Source: Porites lobata (Eukaryota > Cnidaria > Anthozoa > Scleractinia > Poritidae). Taken from it: a stretch of DNA of 64,000 nucleotides. The notes under the pieces were generated by a model. It was not told where the DNA came from, did no database searches, and saw only the letters and a list, made by a program, of their open reading frames with translations. This document shows, piece by piece, positions 11,504 to 23,636 of the stretch (its first letter is position 1; each line of letters opens with the position of its first letter). The position numbers and the translations under genes were made by a program. The stretch lies in NCBI GenBank assembly GCA_942486035.1, contig CALNXK010000024.1, forward strand, positions 1,731,001 through 1,795,000. The letters run 5' to 3'.

Positions 11504-14500
11504 TTACCGTACCGTAACTGTTATGTCCACCAGGTCGTTGGCGAGTTTTTGTACTTTTTGTATCTCCTGCATGTTGTACTCCAAAGACGCAAGTAGGGTA
11601 AAGTAATCATTGATCAACGCTCGCTCCCTATAACATATGAAGGAGGAAAAAAGCTTGTTCAGGGTTCGTACAGATTTCTGGATCCAAAATTCAACACTTT
11701 TTCCAGACTTTTTTTCAAAACAGCAATTTCTTTTAGTAGAGTCAAGGTTTTTAAATAGGTGATCAATAGAGATCTTAAAAAACGCAGCTTTTTTTATGGT
11801 GCGCTGCAAACGTACGGAAAAAATTGAATGACATTTGAACAAAACGAAAAAAATTTCCTCAGAACCAACAATTTCAAATTCCAATTCCAGGTGAAACGAA
11901 CGGAATGTTTAAACGAGTTCTTAAGAACTCCTTTAGTGTTTCGTTGGTATGATACGGACCAAAAAAAACCTCTCGCAAATAATTCCTGTTGAAACATAAG
12001 CACTGTTTCGTCGCTTTTATTTCATACCTGGCAGAGAACTTATCTTCGGGATAATAATCCTCCACTCTTTTAACAATCCTTATTTCTTGTTCTTCATCCT
12101 CATCCTCTGCCAAAAACGAATTGAGAAGTTTTATTATACTTACTTCCTTTATCACGTGTATCCGTTTTGAAACTAATATCTCTTCAGACAATAATTTCAT
12201 TCCAGACTGCCTTGTCCTTATGAATATATGAAGAAATGAATAGACTTTATTGGCTGGCAACTGGCGAATCCAGTCAACACTAAGAGCTAACATTGTGGGC
12301 TAATGAAATAACACTACATCACCTTCAAAATCGTCATAATCGTCTGAAAATGAGTACGCACTCGCAGCGTGATCACTCAACTGCATCTGGTAATCAAACA
12401 TGGAGATACGAAAAAATAACACTAAGAATATCTCGCTGATCGTGGGGAAGGACAGGAGGTGGGACTTTGGGAACGTAGGGGGCCGGAGGGGCACGCGAGG
12501 CGGAAGAGGGAAGGGCGAGAGGTGAAGGATCTCAATGGGTGGGTAGAGGGAGAAACAGGAGAAAATAACACATAAATGATTAATATTTTGCAATCGATCT
12601 GCTAAAAGAAGGAAGCCAAGAAAATACGGTATTTTAAAAAAGGACCGGGAAACGGCAATGCAAGATACAGGAAGCGGGAGTTTTGGACCTCTCTGCCCTA
12701 CCCCCTCCCCCCGCCTGCTTTCAGCCCCTTTATCACGACTCAACCTACCTTACAGTGGTAATACATGACATACCTCCTCAAAAACACTTTTGAATTGGAG
12801 TCCACTTTGTTTCTTGTGTGGTTTTACTTCCACTGCTGTTATTGTTCTTTGAAAATTATCTACCAGAACTGCCACGAACAAGCTGAAACGCAGTAAATAC
12901 TTTTATATTAATATATACCTTAGGAAAAACTTGAAGCCAGGCTCTGTTTAAAATAGACACGATTATCAGGACTAAAATAGTAATGATAATATTAATAATA
13001 TTAATATTAATAATTCTAATAAACGTAAGACCACCATGCCCAGCAAACTTTAATTTGATAGTGAAATCTATTCCTGACAGTCATAACTTCTTCTTCGCAC
13101 TTGTATCTCATTTCTACCGGAAACTTATAAAGTCGGGTACGTGAGAGAAATGGCACTTGCGTGGGGTGAAGTTGGGAAAACAGCAAAAGATCGGGAAAGG
13201 TGATAGGTGCGACCTTTTTGCCTTACTAGGGGCTTGGAAGATTGGGTAAGTGAGTAATTCCATTGTTAGTTCATATAAAAACGAAGAGTACAAGAAATAA
13301 CAAGGATCTTGATAGAAACTAGAAATGCTTAAAATTATAGATCCCTTTCAAAATACATTACACAAGCATAAAACCAAGAGGTAAAGAAATATTTGAAAAC
13401 TTTGGTTGCAACCTGTAAATGTCACAGTTATCAATATACGTTCGGTCTTTTGTTAAATCTACCCAGGCCTCCACCACTCAACCCATTCTTCTTTTTTTCT
13501 CTTAATTTTAGGTATTTTTAGAAATATTTTGAGAGGTTTTCCTCAACTTCCAGATAATTTGTACATTAAAAAATAATCAGAATAGCTTTTTATGAAATAT
13601 GGTCGTTAAAATTCTTACTTCATGAAGATGAAGTTTTCCAGGACGATGTAGACGATAAGATACAGGATGATATAGCCGTGACCTGTTCAGAAAGAACAAC
13701 AAACAAAGCTTTACCTTTTTTTCAGCCACTCAACCAGTTATGTTAGACCCAAGCGCAATATAAATTCAACAACAACAAGAAAACAGAAAGTCTGATCGTG
13801 AGCTTTCGTTGCCGCGTTACGGGGTGTTGTGGCCCAACAGTGATCGTGAACTGTTAACAGGGTCCTCATAGTACTAGGAGAGGGGTGGGAAGAGGGGGAG
13901 GGGAGGCGCGGGGAATTCAACATTACTTACGTTAAAGATAAATTCGTTGTATCACGCTGCGCGTTTTGCAAACTTCGAAGGAATTCTAGGTTTTTCCTGT
14001 TCCGTCAATCATCCTAGCGGACCCCTAAGGAAACAGATGTTCACTTGAACGCCAAAAGGGTCATGGTTTGTGATTTGTGATGGGTGGATTTCAATCATTT
14101 CTTTTTCTTTTTTTTTGTTGTGGGGGGGGGGGGTCTGTATTTCAAGGTTCGTTGCTTGTGAGCGTCCTGTTTTGGGCAATAATCGACTAGTTTTCTTCGA
14201 AGATTTTTCTGATCTTTCTAACGTACGAATGCCTACCTCACTTGCAAGAATGAAGCAAAGTCTGCCTTCTTCCCTGGCCAAATTAACATTCCACCCACCA
14301 CCTCGATTTCCTTCGCTATTTTTGAACAGTCCAGAGTCATTCTCAGTTTTGGTTTTGCGGCAAAGTTGCGTTGTGATTTGCATCCGGCCCCACATCCACT
14401 CAACTGATTGACGGAACAGAACAACTCAAAGTCCCTTCTAAGTTTGCAAAAAGCGCAGCGCGATACAACGAATTTCGCTGTAAATATAAAAGGAATAAAA

Positions 14501-17500
14501 ACCTTGGGCTCTTACGCAGACGTCCTTTTGGCTCGTCACGTGACGAACCACTGAAGACGTCTGCGTGGGTGACAATAAAAACCTGGGCTCTTGGCGACGA
14601 CATCGCTGTACATGTAAAACCAGTCATCCAGCGTTATGAGCTGGAAAAGCGTGAAGAAAGCTTTTCCCAAGGTGCCAAATCTTGTGGGTGCGACTTCGTA
14701 AAACAACCCGCGCCCTATAACTGCAAACATGTCTGTGCAGCACAATACTTAAGGAGGAACAAATATACAACTACAGTGGCCACAGTCGGTTGCCGGTATT
14801 GCGGTAACATGCTACTGATGCAGTATGAAATTCAGTTAATGGCATCCAGGCCGAGGGGCCAGTGGCAAAAATGTAACCTTTAAAGCCTTCGTAGCGGTCA
14901 TTTTCCTTTGCTTATAGCAAGCTGGAGGAGCGTGTAAGACGGATGAGGGCGGTGGAAGAAAAAGAGCAAAAAAAAGCCTCGCGCTCTACCACGCTTCTTC
15001 CGCAAATGGCCCCGGTAGCTCATCACTGGGTTCAGGAACCTCCATCTCTCTAATTATTTTAAGGTCACAGCTTACAAGAGTTTCAAGTTATTTATAAATT
15101 CATCTTTTCCTCCAAAAAAATCTCAGCCAATCAGAGCTAAGTGGGATGGCGTATGACTGTATGCCAAGTGAAGGTAGTTTACCTTATTTACTCAAAGGGG
15201 CACCACAGCGATGACTTGTCAGTGCGGCGCTTATTTGTGGACACTTATCTGATAGTCATTCAACTTGGTTCGCTCCAGGTTCAGAGACATGAGAAGCTAA
15301 CAAAAGAAGTGATTCCAGCAAATGTTGGAGGAAAAAAAGGTCATAATATACAATCCAAGTGTAACGTGCTGTTCATTACAATAAATTAATACTCGTCAAA
15401 TTTCATTGAAACATTATATAGAATGAAACTGAAGATTCTTTTGTCACGCCACCTCAATCAAATTTTCTAACTTTTCCGTGTGTGAACTTCTTCTCTCCTT
15501 CACCAATGTGGAGATCCGCATTTATTTGCAAATGGTTAAGACTTGAATCAAAATCGGGGAGGGGGTAACGTAACAAAGGCGAAGAGCACTGTAACTTATT
15601 GGTGGAATGCAGATCGAGATCAGAGATTTGACTCGTTTCAAGGATACAAAGAAATAATCCCTGAAGCATAACGATTGTACTCAGAGCTCGGAATGACTTG
15701 AGAATTGTTGTCATGATCACTTGGAGATTCTTCAAAAATCTGCGGAAACGAATCAATATTAGTGAACTTACGCAACAGGAGGGGAGAGGAAAGAAGACGG
15801 CAAACCTTGTGTGACAAGCGTGACAATAATTTTGTTTGAAAAAACTTTCGTCTTAGCTTCACCTTCAAATCGATCTTTTTGTAAAACACTGACCAGAAAA
15901 TGTTAATTTAATGGAAGATCACGACAAAACACGCAAGTAATAACCCTGTCACGTTCGTCACGCTCAAATGTTTTGCCGTCCTCTTCTTTCTGCCGTCCTG
16001 TTGCGTTAAATCAAAGCCAACTTTTTCTTGAAGATTGTATTTTAGCTTTGCAAAATTTCTGGTATTCTGTTCCACCATGTTGATGTTCCCTTAAAAGCAG
16101 TTTCCCCTTTCAAGGAGCTGTGTCACGAATTTTATCAAAATTTTATCAAAGGAACTGCCACCAAATTGAGTGAAAAATAAAAATAATCGCTTTAAAACAT
16201 TAAAAGAAGGTATAAAGAACAAAGCAAATACAAAAGAAGGAACGGATGGACAAACTTGGTAAAGATTGAAACAGATTGCAATTCAGGGTTTTTAAAAGCT
16301 TGTTAGCCCAACAGTTTTTCAAAGTTCATTTTTCAGGGGCACCCAACGTCAGTTTTCGGAAAATATCTGTTCGGAAGACGATTTGAGATCTAGAATTTTC
16401 GGAACCCTTGTTTGTAAACTTTCTTGCTTGCTTGCCTCTCCTAGAATTTTCAAACATCTAAAAAATGGTACAATTGCTCATTTTTAACGGATTTTTACCC
16501 TAAAAAGGTCACCTAGAATTTTCGGGAGCCTTTATTCTGGCTGAAATTTTTGAAAAGGTAAGTTTTGATCCCTAAAATACCTTTAACGATGCTATGTTTA
16601 AGTGGTTTTGAACTATATTCTCGTTGGGTGCCCTTGATTTTTGTTGTTAACGTTTGTAACGTTTGATATAATGCTTAAGAATCATTCGAGGCTGGGTGCT
16701 TATTAACTTTTTCTGCCTTTAGGATGGGCGCTTATTCCAGGTCGACGCTAATTCGAGGTTGGGCGCTTATTCGAATAAATTCGGGTCACATATCCCTCTT
16801 CCCTACCCAAGAAACACTCATCTGTGTAGGAACTTTCTGACCTTATAGTCCGCAGTACCCGTAGTGCCCTCAGCGCTCGGATAGCTCGGAACATGCGCAG
16901 TAATCTAAAAATGGCCGCAACATCAAAGGATCCGACATTCTGAACGATCAGTGGTAGCAAGAAATCCACCATAGTGAAAAGTACAATCAACAAGTCTACA
17001 GGAAGAAGAAGAAAAACATGAAAAGTAAAACTTCATTTTCTTATTGAGTGGTGGATTTTTAGATTTAATCAAAATTTGAAAATTGCAATTTCTGTTGTTT
17101 TGAAAGAATTTTAGGTACAGAGTCTCAATAAGGTTAAGCGAACTTACCTAAGGAAAAGGAAAAATGGAAATATCCAGCTTATTTTTTATCGGCTATCTGA
17201 CTAAACGTTTCGTTCACATCTGGATAAGAAAAAATACCGTATAAACACACTACACGGATAGTCACCAAAACTTTACAATTTTCGAATGAGTAAACCTAAA
17301 CAGGAGCCCGAAAGGACGGACACCGGAACGCAAATGGTGAACTGTGCCACTTATAAGTGTCAGTGTCAACGCCTGGAGCTTTTGGTGACTTGTGAGCTGA
17401 CTTGGAACCAGCTTCTATAAATAGCTTTCACACTTACTGCATGAAAAGTTTGGAGTTTGGAATAAGAAACTAATGTTAGTTCAATTTCTTCACGCCTGGC

Positions 17501-20050
17501 TCCACCTTGGAAACAGTGATGTCGAATTTACCAAAGTTATGTCTATGCAACACCGCGGCAAAACGCAATGCGCATGAGCATAAAATTTAATATCCGGTCA
17601 GCTTTTTATTTCCGGTCTAGTATATAAACCAATAGCGTAAGCATAACTTTGCCGTCGCGCCAAGTTTAAAAGCAAAAAGGGCGAAACAGACAAAAAAGGG
17701 GGCCAAAAAAATCACTTCATTCGAAAGCTTATATATTTTTCTATTCTCAAACTTTTGCACCACATGGTTATCTGTTTGCACCAACGGTGAAAATGATGTT
17801 TGAAGTTTGCAGGTCGCGAGCGCTCGACGAGACGAATTTGTTTTTACTGGCTTTCTTGCATGCTACTGGTTTGACATAAGTTAATTTGGGAGAAGGTGAC
17901 AACTAAGAAAAGAATAACAATACTTATGAAAGAAACCAAAATAAAGACGTCATCATTATCATAAAAAACACTAAAACCAGGAAATGTTGCATTATCAGAG
18001 AAAACAAGGACTCAAAACAAAAGATGGGCGGGATTTAATAACAACTTTGACTTTGATGACTGCAGTCACCGGGAAACTAAACATGCCTATAAATGACTTT
18101 CATTCAAGAAAATGCCTATTTAATTCTTTTACATGGTTGTTCTTTTGTTGAAGACTTCAATAATTTCAGACTGTGCGGCTCGGCTGCATCCCATGCAAAC
18201 ACGAAACTTCTAGCTTCTAAATACATGGCATGAAAAGTTCGACTTCTAAAAGCCACTGAACCAGCTTTCGCTCTCTGATTCTGAGAATGGAAAAATAAAT
18301 AAATAGAGTTGTCAACTTGCTGCCAGCCGGGTCAACAGTATAATTAAGCTTATGTTTCATGGCAATCAACCCAGAAGAGTTTCGTTTTAAAACACGGTAA
18401 AACCCACTGGTAAACAAAACTACAAAGCGATTGTGTGTTGTCGTTTTCCAAATAAAGTTTCAATCGGCTTTAACACATGTAGACTGAGAAACTGAAGAAC
18501 TGAAAATTAGAACTACAATACACAAGCTTGCAATGATAAAGTTTTAATTTTATGTCTTAGTTTCAGCCAGGTTAAGTGAAAAATAACAGTCAAAAACTTT
18601 ATTTTCGTGAATGAAAATCAGTTTACCTGACGCTCTAGCCAAAATTACACACTGAGTTATTATCATCTTACCTTTTCTGAATCTAATCGACTAATTGTTT
18701 CAGTGATCTGTGCCTGGTTATCCATAAAAGCAATTTCAATAACTACAAAATAGTCAAAAACACGAGCAGCATAAAGCAGAACAACTGAACCTCAAGCTGC
18801 ACACAGAATGAGGCGCGCGGCAGACTTTGACTGGAAAGTGTGACTGAAAAAGAGACCGGAAATGCTCAACCTGGCGCATGCGTAGACGTTTTGCCGCGGT
18901 GTTTGTCTATGCATGCATACCCATGATGTTCCATCCTGTCTTGAAAAAATATGAACGCAGAGCATACAGTTTTAAAACAATCTCCATAAAGTAGATGGCC
19001 AGAAACACATTGTCTAGAGCAGAGAGATACCATCCTAAAGGAAAAAAAACAAATTACAACAAAACAGTCTCCTTCCTTTTGCAATTTCCTCCTGCATTAT
19101 GTGTGTCGCGCGAGTCCCCGCTCACTGACCCCTTGGCGAAAAACTTAGCCGGCATGAGAGGGCGAAGCGGTAGCAAAGTCTGTTTTGTTTTTTTGCTTTC
19201 ATTAGTCGGGAATTTCCAGAAACGAGCTCAAATCCAAAATCTGGTGAGCAAGTATCGAGCTTATGCAAAAAGGCAATGGCAAAGTCAAAACACAAACGAG
19301 GAAACAAAACAGACAAAAAAAACATACAAAAACAGCGACTGATTTTGGCAATTAGCACTAACCACTATGAACGCGTGGAACAAAGTTGTTGGTACTGTGA
19401 ACAGCTACAAACAATTGCGCAGGTGTCAACAAAAACTGGACGGGATAAACCCCTGCAGCATCCTCGGAGACCCAGGGCTTGAAACCATTCGTCACGCCGT
19501 TTCTCTCGATCTGACTTTAAAAGACAGCAAGCAGTCTCTCGTTTTCTCTATAAAAATGCTTCAATTCACAGATTAAAGGGCAGAAGAGAGACTGCTGGTC
19601 CCTACCTTACCGAAAGACAATGGGTTAGAGGCTGATCCGAATACGGTTTTGTCTACTTCGTAAATACCCTAGTTCGTTCGAGGCGTCGTATGGAGAAGGC
19701 AAACATAAGCTTACGAAGAGCTTTTCTTTCTATTTTTGAACTTGGAGGCGATCCTAGTTGTTCAAATTCAGAGAGGAAAATCACGTAAATTTGGCAGCTT
19801 GTAATATTAAGGGAAAACCAACAAGAATTGCTAGCAACTAAAAAAAAGCAATATGAATCTAATACCTACCTGCTTTCACAGAAAACGCTTCATCGGTTTG
19901 AATGACCAAAATTACAGTGTTGAGAAGTATAACAAACAAAATACTGACACTGAATATTTTCGACTCTGTCAGCTCATAGATAAACATTCGGAACTCTCCT
20001 GCGTTTTCAAGCGTCTTGGGAATATGTTGATGGGTCTGGCCTCTTTTCAT
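11504..20050 (-). CDS. CATSPER1: Cation channel sperm-associated protein 1 (CatSper1)
   Basis: Pore subunit of the flagellar, pH-sensitive CatSper calcium channel. Ten minus-strand exons keep one frame: 20050-19870, 19034-18921, 16995-16842, 15739-15648, 14732-14583, 13682-13619, 12882-12774, 12386-12323, 12106-12028, 11627-11504 (TAA), giving 376 residues. S1 begins near FRMFIYELTESKIFS (exon 1); exon 2 has S2 (WYLSALDNVFLAIYFMEIVL); exon 3 has S3 and an S4 with Arg every third residue (RLLRMFRAIRALRALRVL, residues about 129-146). The pore loop is TLFQLITLDDW (208-218), carrying the calcium-selective TxDxW signature; S6 spans exons 6-7 (LYLIVYIVLENFIFMNLFVA). The tail ends in a coiled-coil-like segment. 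The ATG at 20050 gives a short N-terminus without the His-rich region of mammals; an upstream exon is not excluded. The exon 8/9 junction has a second in-phase solution. Confidence 0.88.
14494..14592. repeat. Short palindromic element flanked by copies of a splice junction
   Basis: A 53-bp inverted-repeat unit at 14514-14566 begins ACGCAGACGTC, ends GACGTCTGCGT and has CGTCACGTGACG at its centre. It is flanked by near-identical direct copies of about 20 bp (14494-14513 and 14574-14592, AATAAAAACC-TGGGCTCTT). The 14574-14592 copy spans the CATSPER1 exon 5 donor at 14583/14582. Confidence 0.7.
16108..16690 (+). repeat. Dispersed repeat (GGAACTGTGTCA type), copy 2, split by a MITE
   Basis: Carries the same landmarks as the copy at 9057 (GTGTCAC, TTAAAAGAAGGTAT, GGATGGACAAAC, CAGTTTTTCAAAGTTC). 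It is interrupted at 16334 and resumes at 16637 with TTTTTGTTGTTAACG. Lies in a CATSPER1 intron. Confidence 0.75.
16334..16636 (+). mobile_element. MITE with CAGGGGCACCCAACG inverted ends, copy 1
   Basis: Begins CAGGGGCACCCAACG and ends CGTTGGGTGCCCTTG, a 15-bp terminal inverted repeat with one mismatch. The flanks read ATTTTT on both sides, consistent with a 6-bp target duplication inside the older repeat at 16108-16690. Related copies are at 47197-47593 and 57323-57720. Non-coding; probably mobilised in trans. Confidence 0.75.
16690..16795 (-). repeat. Fragment of the GAATAAGCGCCC repeat family
   Basis: The minus strand repeats CGAATAAGCGCCC and AATTAGCG words, as in the longer element at 30673-31104. 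It lies immediately 3' of CATSPER1 exon 3, so conceptual read-through ends in the repeat-encoded peptide YSNKRPTSN. Confidence 0.7.
17538..18914. mobile_element. Probable 1.4-kb DNA element in CATSPER1 intron 2
   Basis: The left end has ACACCGCGGCAAAACG near 17551 and the right end, reversed, has the same 16 bases near 18904; both are followed by a GCGCATG-like word and bordered by ATGCA-type sequence. The interior has no coding frame I recognise. The right end stops about 6 bp from the exon 2 donor at 18921/18920. Boundaries are approximate. Confidence 0.5.
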
Positions 20051-20689
20051 GGTCTGTCACTGGGTCTTCTTTCTTAAACTTACAGCGAATAAAAAGTTGT
20101 ACTTTGCGGAGGCCATTTTAAACGGTGGGCGCGAAGGGAATTAGGGGTATTTTTAACAACACCTGGAAAAATTAAGTGGAAAGGACTTCTACGGCGAGGA
20201 GGCTGACAGGGTAAAATTGAAAATGGATTTTTCCCTTTTTATTTTTCCCCGGGAAAGTGTAATTTAAATCTAAAGAACTGGGATTTGGCCATGCATTTTT
20301 GGCACCGCTTAGCTTTCACCCATAGGTGCCTTTACTGTGTGCTTTCCACCAAAAGACCCATGCCCCTCCCTGTCTCTGGAAATGAAGCAACTGTGGAGAC
20401 AGCTAGGGAAGTATTATGAAAACAGTTATTGATTACTTCTATTTTGGTGCCATTTTATTTTACTTATTTCTCAGGTTACAGTTGAATTGTCTGTGTGTTT
20501 TAAAATTCTATAAAACCTAATTTACTTTTTCAATGAAAACAAAGGGTGGGTTATCTAAATGAAGTCCATGTTGCAGTTAATTTTTCTATTTCAGTTAATT
20601 TTTGTTTTTCCTTTGTTTAAAATTCATTAGCATACGTTACCATACCCAAGAACAATAGAAAAAGAAAAATTAAGTGCAACATCTATCTA

Positions 20690-21080
20690 AGACCGCAGTT
20701 TAAGAAATCTTTGGACCTTTTAATGAAACTGTTCACGACAAATGGTGTTTAGATAAAAGCGTTGGGCAAACTAAAAATGACTTAGAGTGTGGTTTTGTTA
20801 AACACTGGTTAAACTCCGTTTAAATAACCAGCCCTTCATATTTTAAATGGCAAAAATTAAACACAAATTAAAGTTTCATTTAAAATAACCCTCTCCATGG
20901 ACACACTCGAACCAGCCCTTCATATTTAGTATTAATTTTTCAAGAGTGTCTTATTCTAGCACTGATGATGTCAACTGGCCCAAACAGTTTAAAAAATGGA
21001 TTTAAAGTTTCTTGTGGCAAAAATTAAACACAAATTAAAGTTTCATTTAAAATAACCCTCTCCATGGACACACTCGAGAG
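20690..21080 (+). repeat. Repeat with an internal partial direct duplication
   Basis: A segment starting GGCAAAAATTAAACACAAAT occurs at about 20848-20909 and again at about 21016-21078, with AACCAGCCCTTCATATTT bordering it twice. The 20690-20830 part is found in reverse orientation at 36750-36965, marking a dispersed family. It lies between CATSPER1 and COX16. Confidence 0.65.
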
Positions 21081-21413
21081 CAGCACTACATGCTCATCTT
21101 ACAGAGGTGTCTGCCTTGTTGTTTAGAGAGTCAGAAAATGACTAAAGAATGATAGGTACTATTTATAGGTGTCCATCTCACACTGGAGTCTGTAAAGAGA
21201 CAGCTGACCGTATCTGATATAAGGAAAAGTCCTTACTTAGGCTTGCTGAATTTTCCAAGTAGAAATGCCAATGCAGAAAGGAGCAAATCACCTTCAGCTA
21301 ATTCTTTGATCTAAGGCAAAGAAACTGTGAGCCACGTCGTTTTACAGATTTACAGCATGTATGCCTCATTAATTCTTAATGATGCCTCATAATCATTATA
21401 TTATAGCTTTTTT

Positions 21414-22389
21414 TCATTGCTCCCATGGCCGAGGTCCTCGCTTGTTCTCCCAATTGTCAATGTCAAGTTTTTTGGTAATGGCCTGCAAAAAATTGAAATA
21501 AAAGAAATTACACACAAACACAGCTCACCTAACAAAATACACAAACTTCCAGGGTTGCAAAAAAGTATTCTACTAATTATCTATACTGCAGACAGCTCTG
21601 TGGTAGCATTGATTTTAGGAACAGGAATATAATAAATAACTAGCAGAGATTCAATTTAAAATGACTCAAACATGCCTAAAAATATTACTTTGTAAATGTT
21701 GTTGCTCAATTTCATCTTTCATTTTCTTTTTTGGGTATGGTGATTTATGATAATGAGTCTGGAACAAAGGAAAATAAAATTAAACCAAGGACAATTTGAA
21801 CCACAACACAGATTATATCTATATCTAATTTAAATGATCACACCATCTACAACTGATGCCAAATCCATAGGGCATACACCCATATAATTGTTTCATGTAA
21901 CTAATGCCTTGTATTAAATAAAGAGTCTCACTTGGCTTAAAATGAAGCATCAATTGTTGTATGTTATTGCTTCCAAATATACCCCATTTCACAATAGTGC
22001 CTCAACAATTTTGTTGCAGATTGCTTTGATGTACTAGAATCCTGTACAGGATGTACTGACAATGCTTCAAATTACCATGTTATAGAGATTGGGTAAGGTG
22101 AGGCTGAGTGCTTATCCTGTGGTTTGAAATGGCTTTAACTACCCCTCAGCTCACATAATGCCAAAATTGATAGAAGCATTATATCTATCTACCTCATACT
22201 CTTCTTCTAAGGAAGCTTGTTTCTTCTTGTGAGGCAACACCTCTAAGGCTTCTTCCTTATTTAACTGAAAAAAGATAAAATTAAATTTTACTTGTTGTTA
22301 TAGAACTGTCACTGCCATCTGGTTAGCTCAATTGGAAAAGCACCGGTCTGCCGAGCGGGAGGTTGCGGGTTCAAACCCTGGCTGGACCC

Positions 22390-22420
<31 letters not shown>

Positions 22421-23587
22421 TTAGCTGCCTTTGTTGCGTAATCTACAAAATGGTTAGACAATCCAATCTCCGCGGATAAGGATGAAAAACCATAGGCCTC
22501 ATCTCACAGACCTTTCACTGTTCTGTTTCTTGTGGGATATAAAAAGTGGGGGGCATACACCCCAGTGGCGTGGTACAACTTTTCGTGGACTGGGTGGGTA
22601 ATGAAGGGGTTGATATCAATAATTATTGGAATGTTAGTCCTGTTTCATCCCCTGTCACCATGTTGAGTCAATGTGGTGAATTCAATAAAGTCCTCCGCAA
22701 GCATGTAGGGTTGTCCATAGGATTTCCACAAGACACACCAGCAAGACTTGAGCAACATGTTAAGGCCACAGCTGGTTACAAATTAGCAAAACCGCTGGGG
22801 GGAGGGGAGGGGTGAGGGAGCACTCGAAGGAAGTTTGGGAAGAGATGTGCCACCTAAGCCTTCAAAACCTGGCACTGTTTAAGACAAACAGTTTGCTACT
22901 CTTTTGCATACAGAATTCGGTTGTATTTTGTCGAAATAATATCATGGAACTAATTTTTTTGGAAAAACTGTTGGCACCACACAGACTGCTCACCTGCAGC
23001 CTTCACACTCTGATAAACTGGGCTCAAACACACTCTGTTAATGATGCCAAATATTGTAACTGTATACCCTTTTTTACAGACTCAATTGCCTGAAAACCTT
23101 ACCCCGTTCAGCGGCAGGGGAGGTGGGGGCGGGGGGAGGAGGAGGGGGGAACAGTATATGTGGGGAACAGGGCTTTTTCAATACAGAATCGTAGAGACCG
23201 GAAAATATTTACATACCGCGTGACCTTTTTCGTCTCGGCGTCTGATTTTGATTTCAGTGAATTCTTTCAGTGCAAATGATCCTCCAACTATTAATGTCTA
23301 AATATACAGCGAAAACAGAAAATAGAGCATGTTGTTAACTCATTTATGAGCTTAATAGTAGACGAAAACAGAAAATGCAGTAAACTCATTTAAGCTTACA
23401 GCGAGAGTTGTGACAGGAAATAAAATACATCTCCTTTTGCGGAATAAAATGTATCCTTTGTCAATAAAAATAACAAGGAGAGATTTAAATTGAAATGTCG
23501 AACAATTTCAGCGTCATCAAATAAAAAGTTATAAAATTATTTACTTACGATCATTGGTACTCCAAATTTCAGAAATTGTGCCGCCAT
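21414..23587 (-). CDS. COX16: Cytochrome c oxidase assembly protein COX16
   Basis: Small single-span inner-membrane protein of mitochondria; human COX16 helps deliver copper to COX2 during complex IV assembly. Four minus-strand exons, all phase 0: 23587-23549 (MAAQFLKFGVPMI), 23297-23217 (TLIVGGSFALKEFTEIKIRR and following), 22264-22193 (LNKEEALEVLPHKKKQASLE and following) and 21482-21414 (AITKKLDIDNWENKRGPRPW, EQ, TGA), giving 86 residues. The membrane segment is VPMITLIVGGSFAL; the C-terminal NKRGPRPWE motif is the family hallmark. For exon 2 the GTATGT donor after codon GCG was chosen over an upstream GTCACG, because only it keeps exon 3 open. Head-to-head with MRPS5. Confidence 0.9.
22314..22546 (+). 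repeat. tRNA-derived SINE in a COX16 intron
   Basis: A box GGTTAGCTCAATTGG (from 22321) and B box GGTTGCGGGTTCAAACCC (22361-22378), followed by a body of about 165 bp containing TTAAAATAACTGAGGAGAAT. The acceptor ends do not pair, so this is a SINE. Its orientation is opposite to COX16. Confidence 0.75.
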
Positions 23588-23636
23588 GTTAGGCTTAGCA
23601 GCCGGGTTCGCTTAGTAGCCGCCCCTATCAATCAAA
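23588..23636. promoter_or_regulatory. Putative bidirectional promoter core of COX16 and MRPS5
   Basis: Only 49 bp separate the divergent start codons. The spacer holds two similar words, CTTAGCAGCCG and CTTAGTAGCCG, and no TATA box. Both starts lie in ATGGCGGC context, and GGCGGC/GCCGCC words recur just inside both first exons. Transcription must begin within or overlapping the coding exons, so both 5' UTRs must be very short or overlap. Confidence 0.65.

Noticed and set aside
22314..22390. tRNA gene on the plus strand
   Set aside because: The anticodon and acceptor stems are poor, and the sequence continues into a SINE body.
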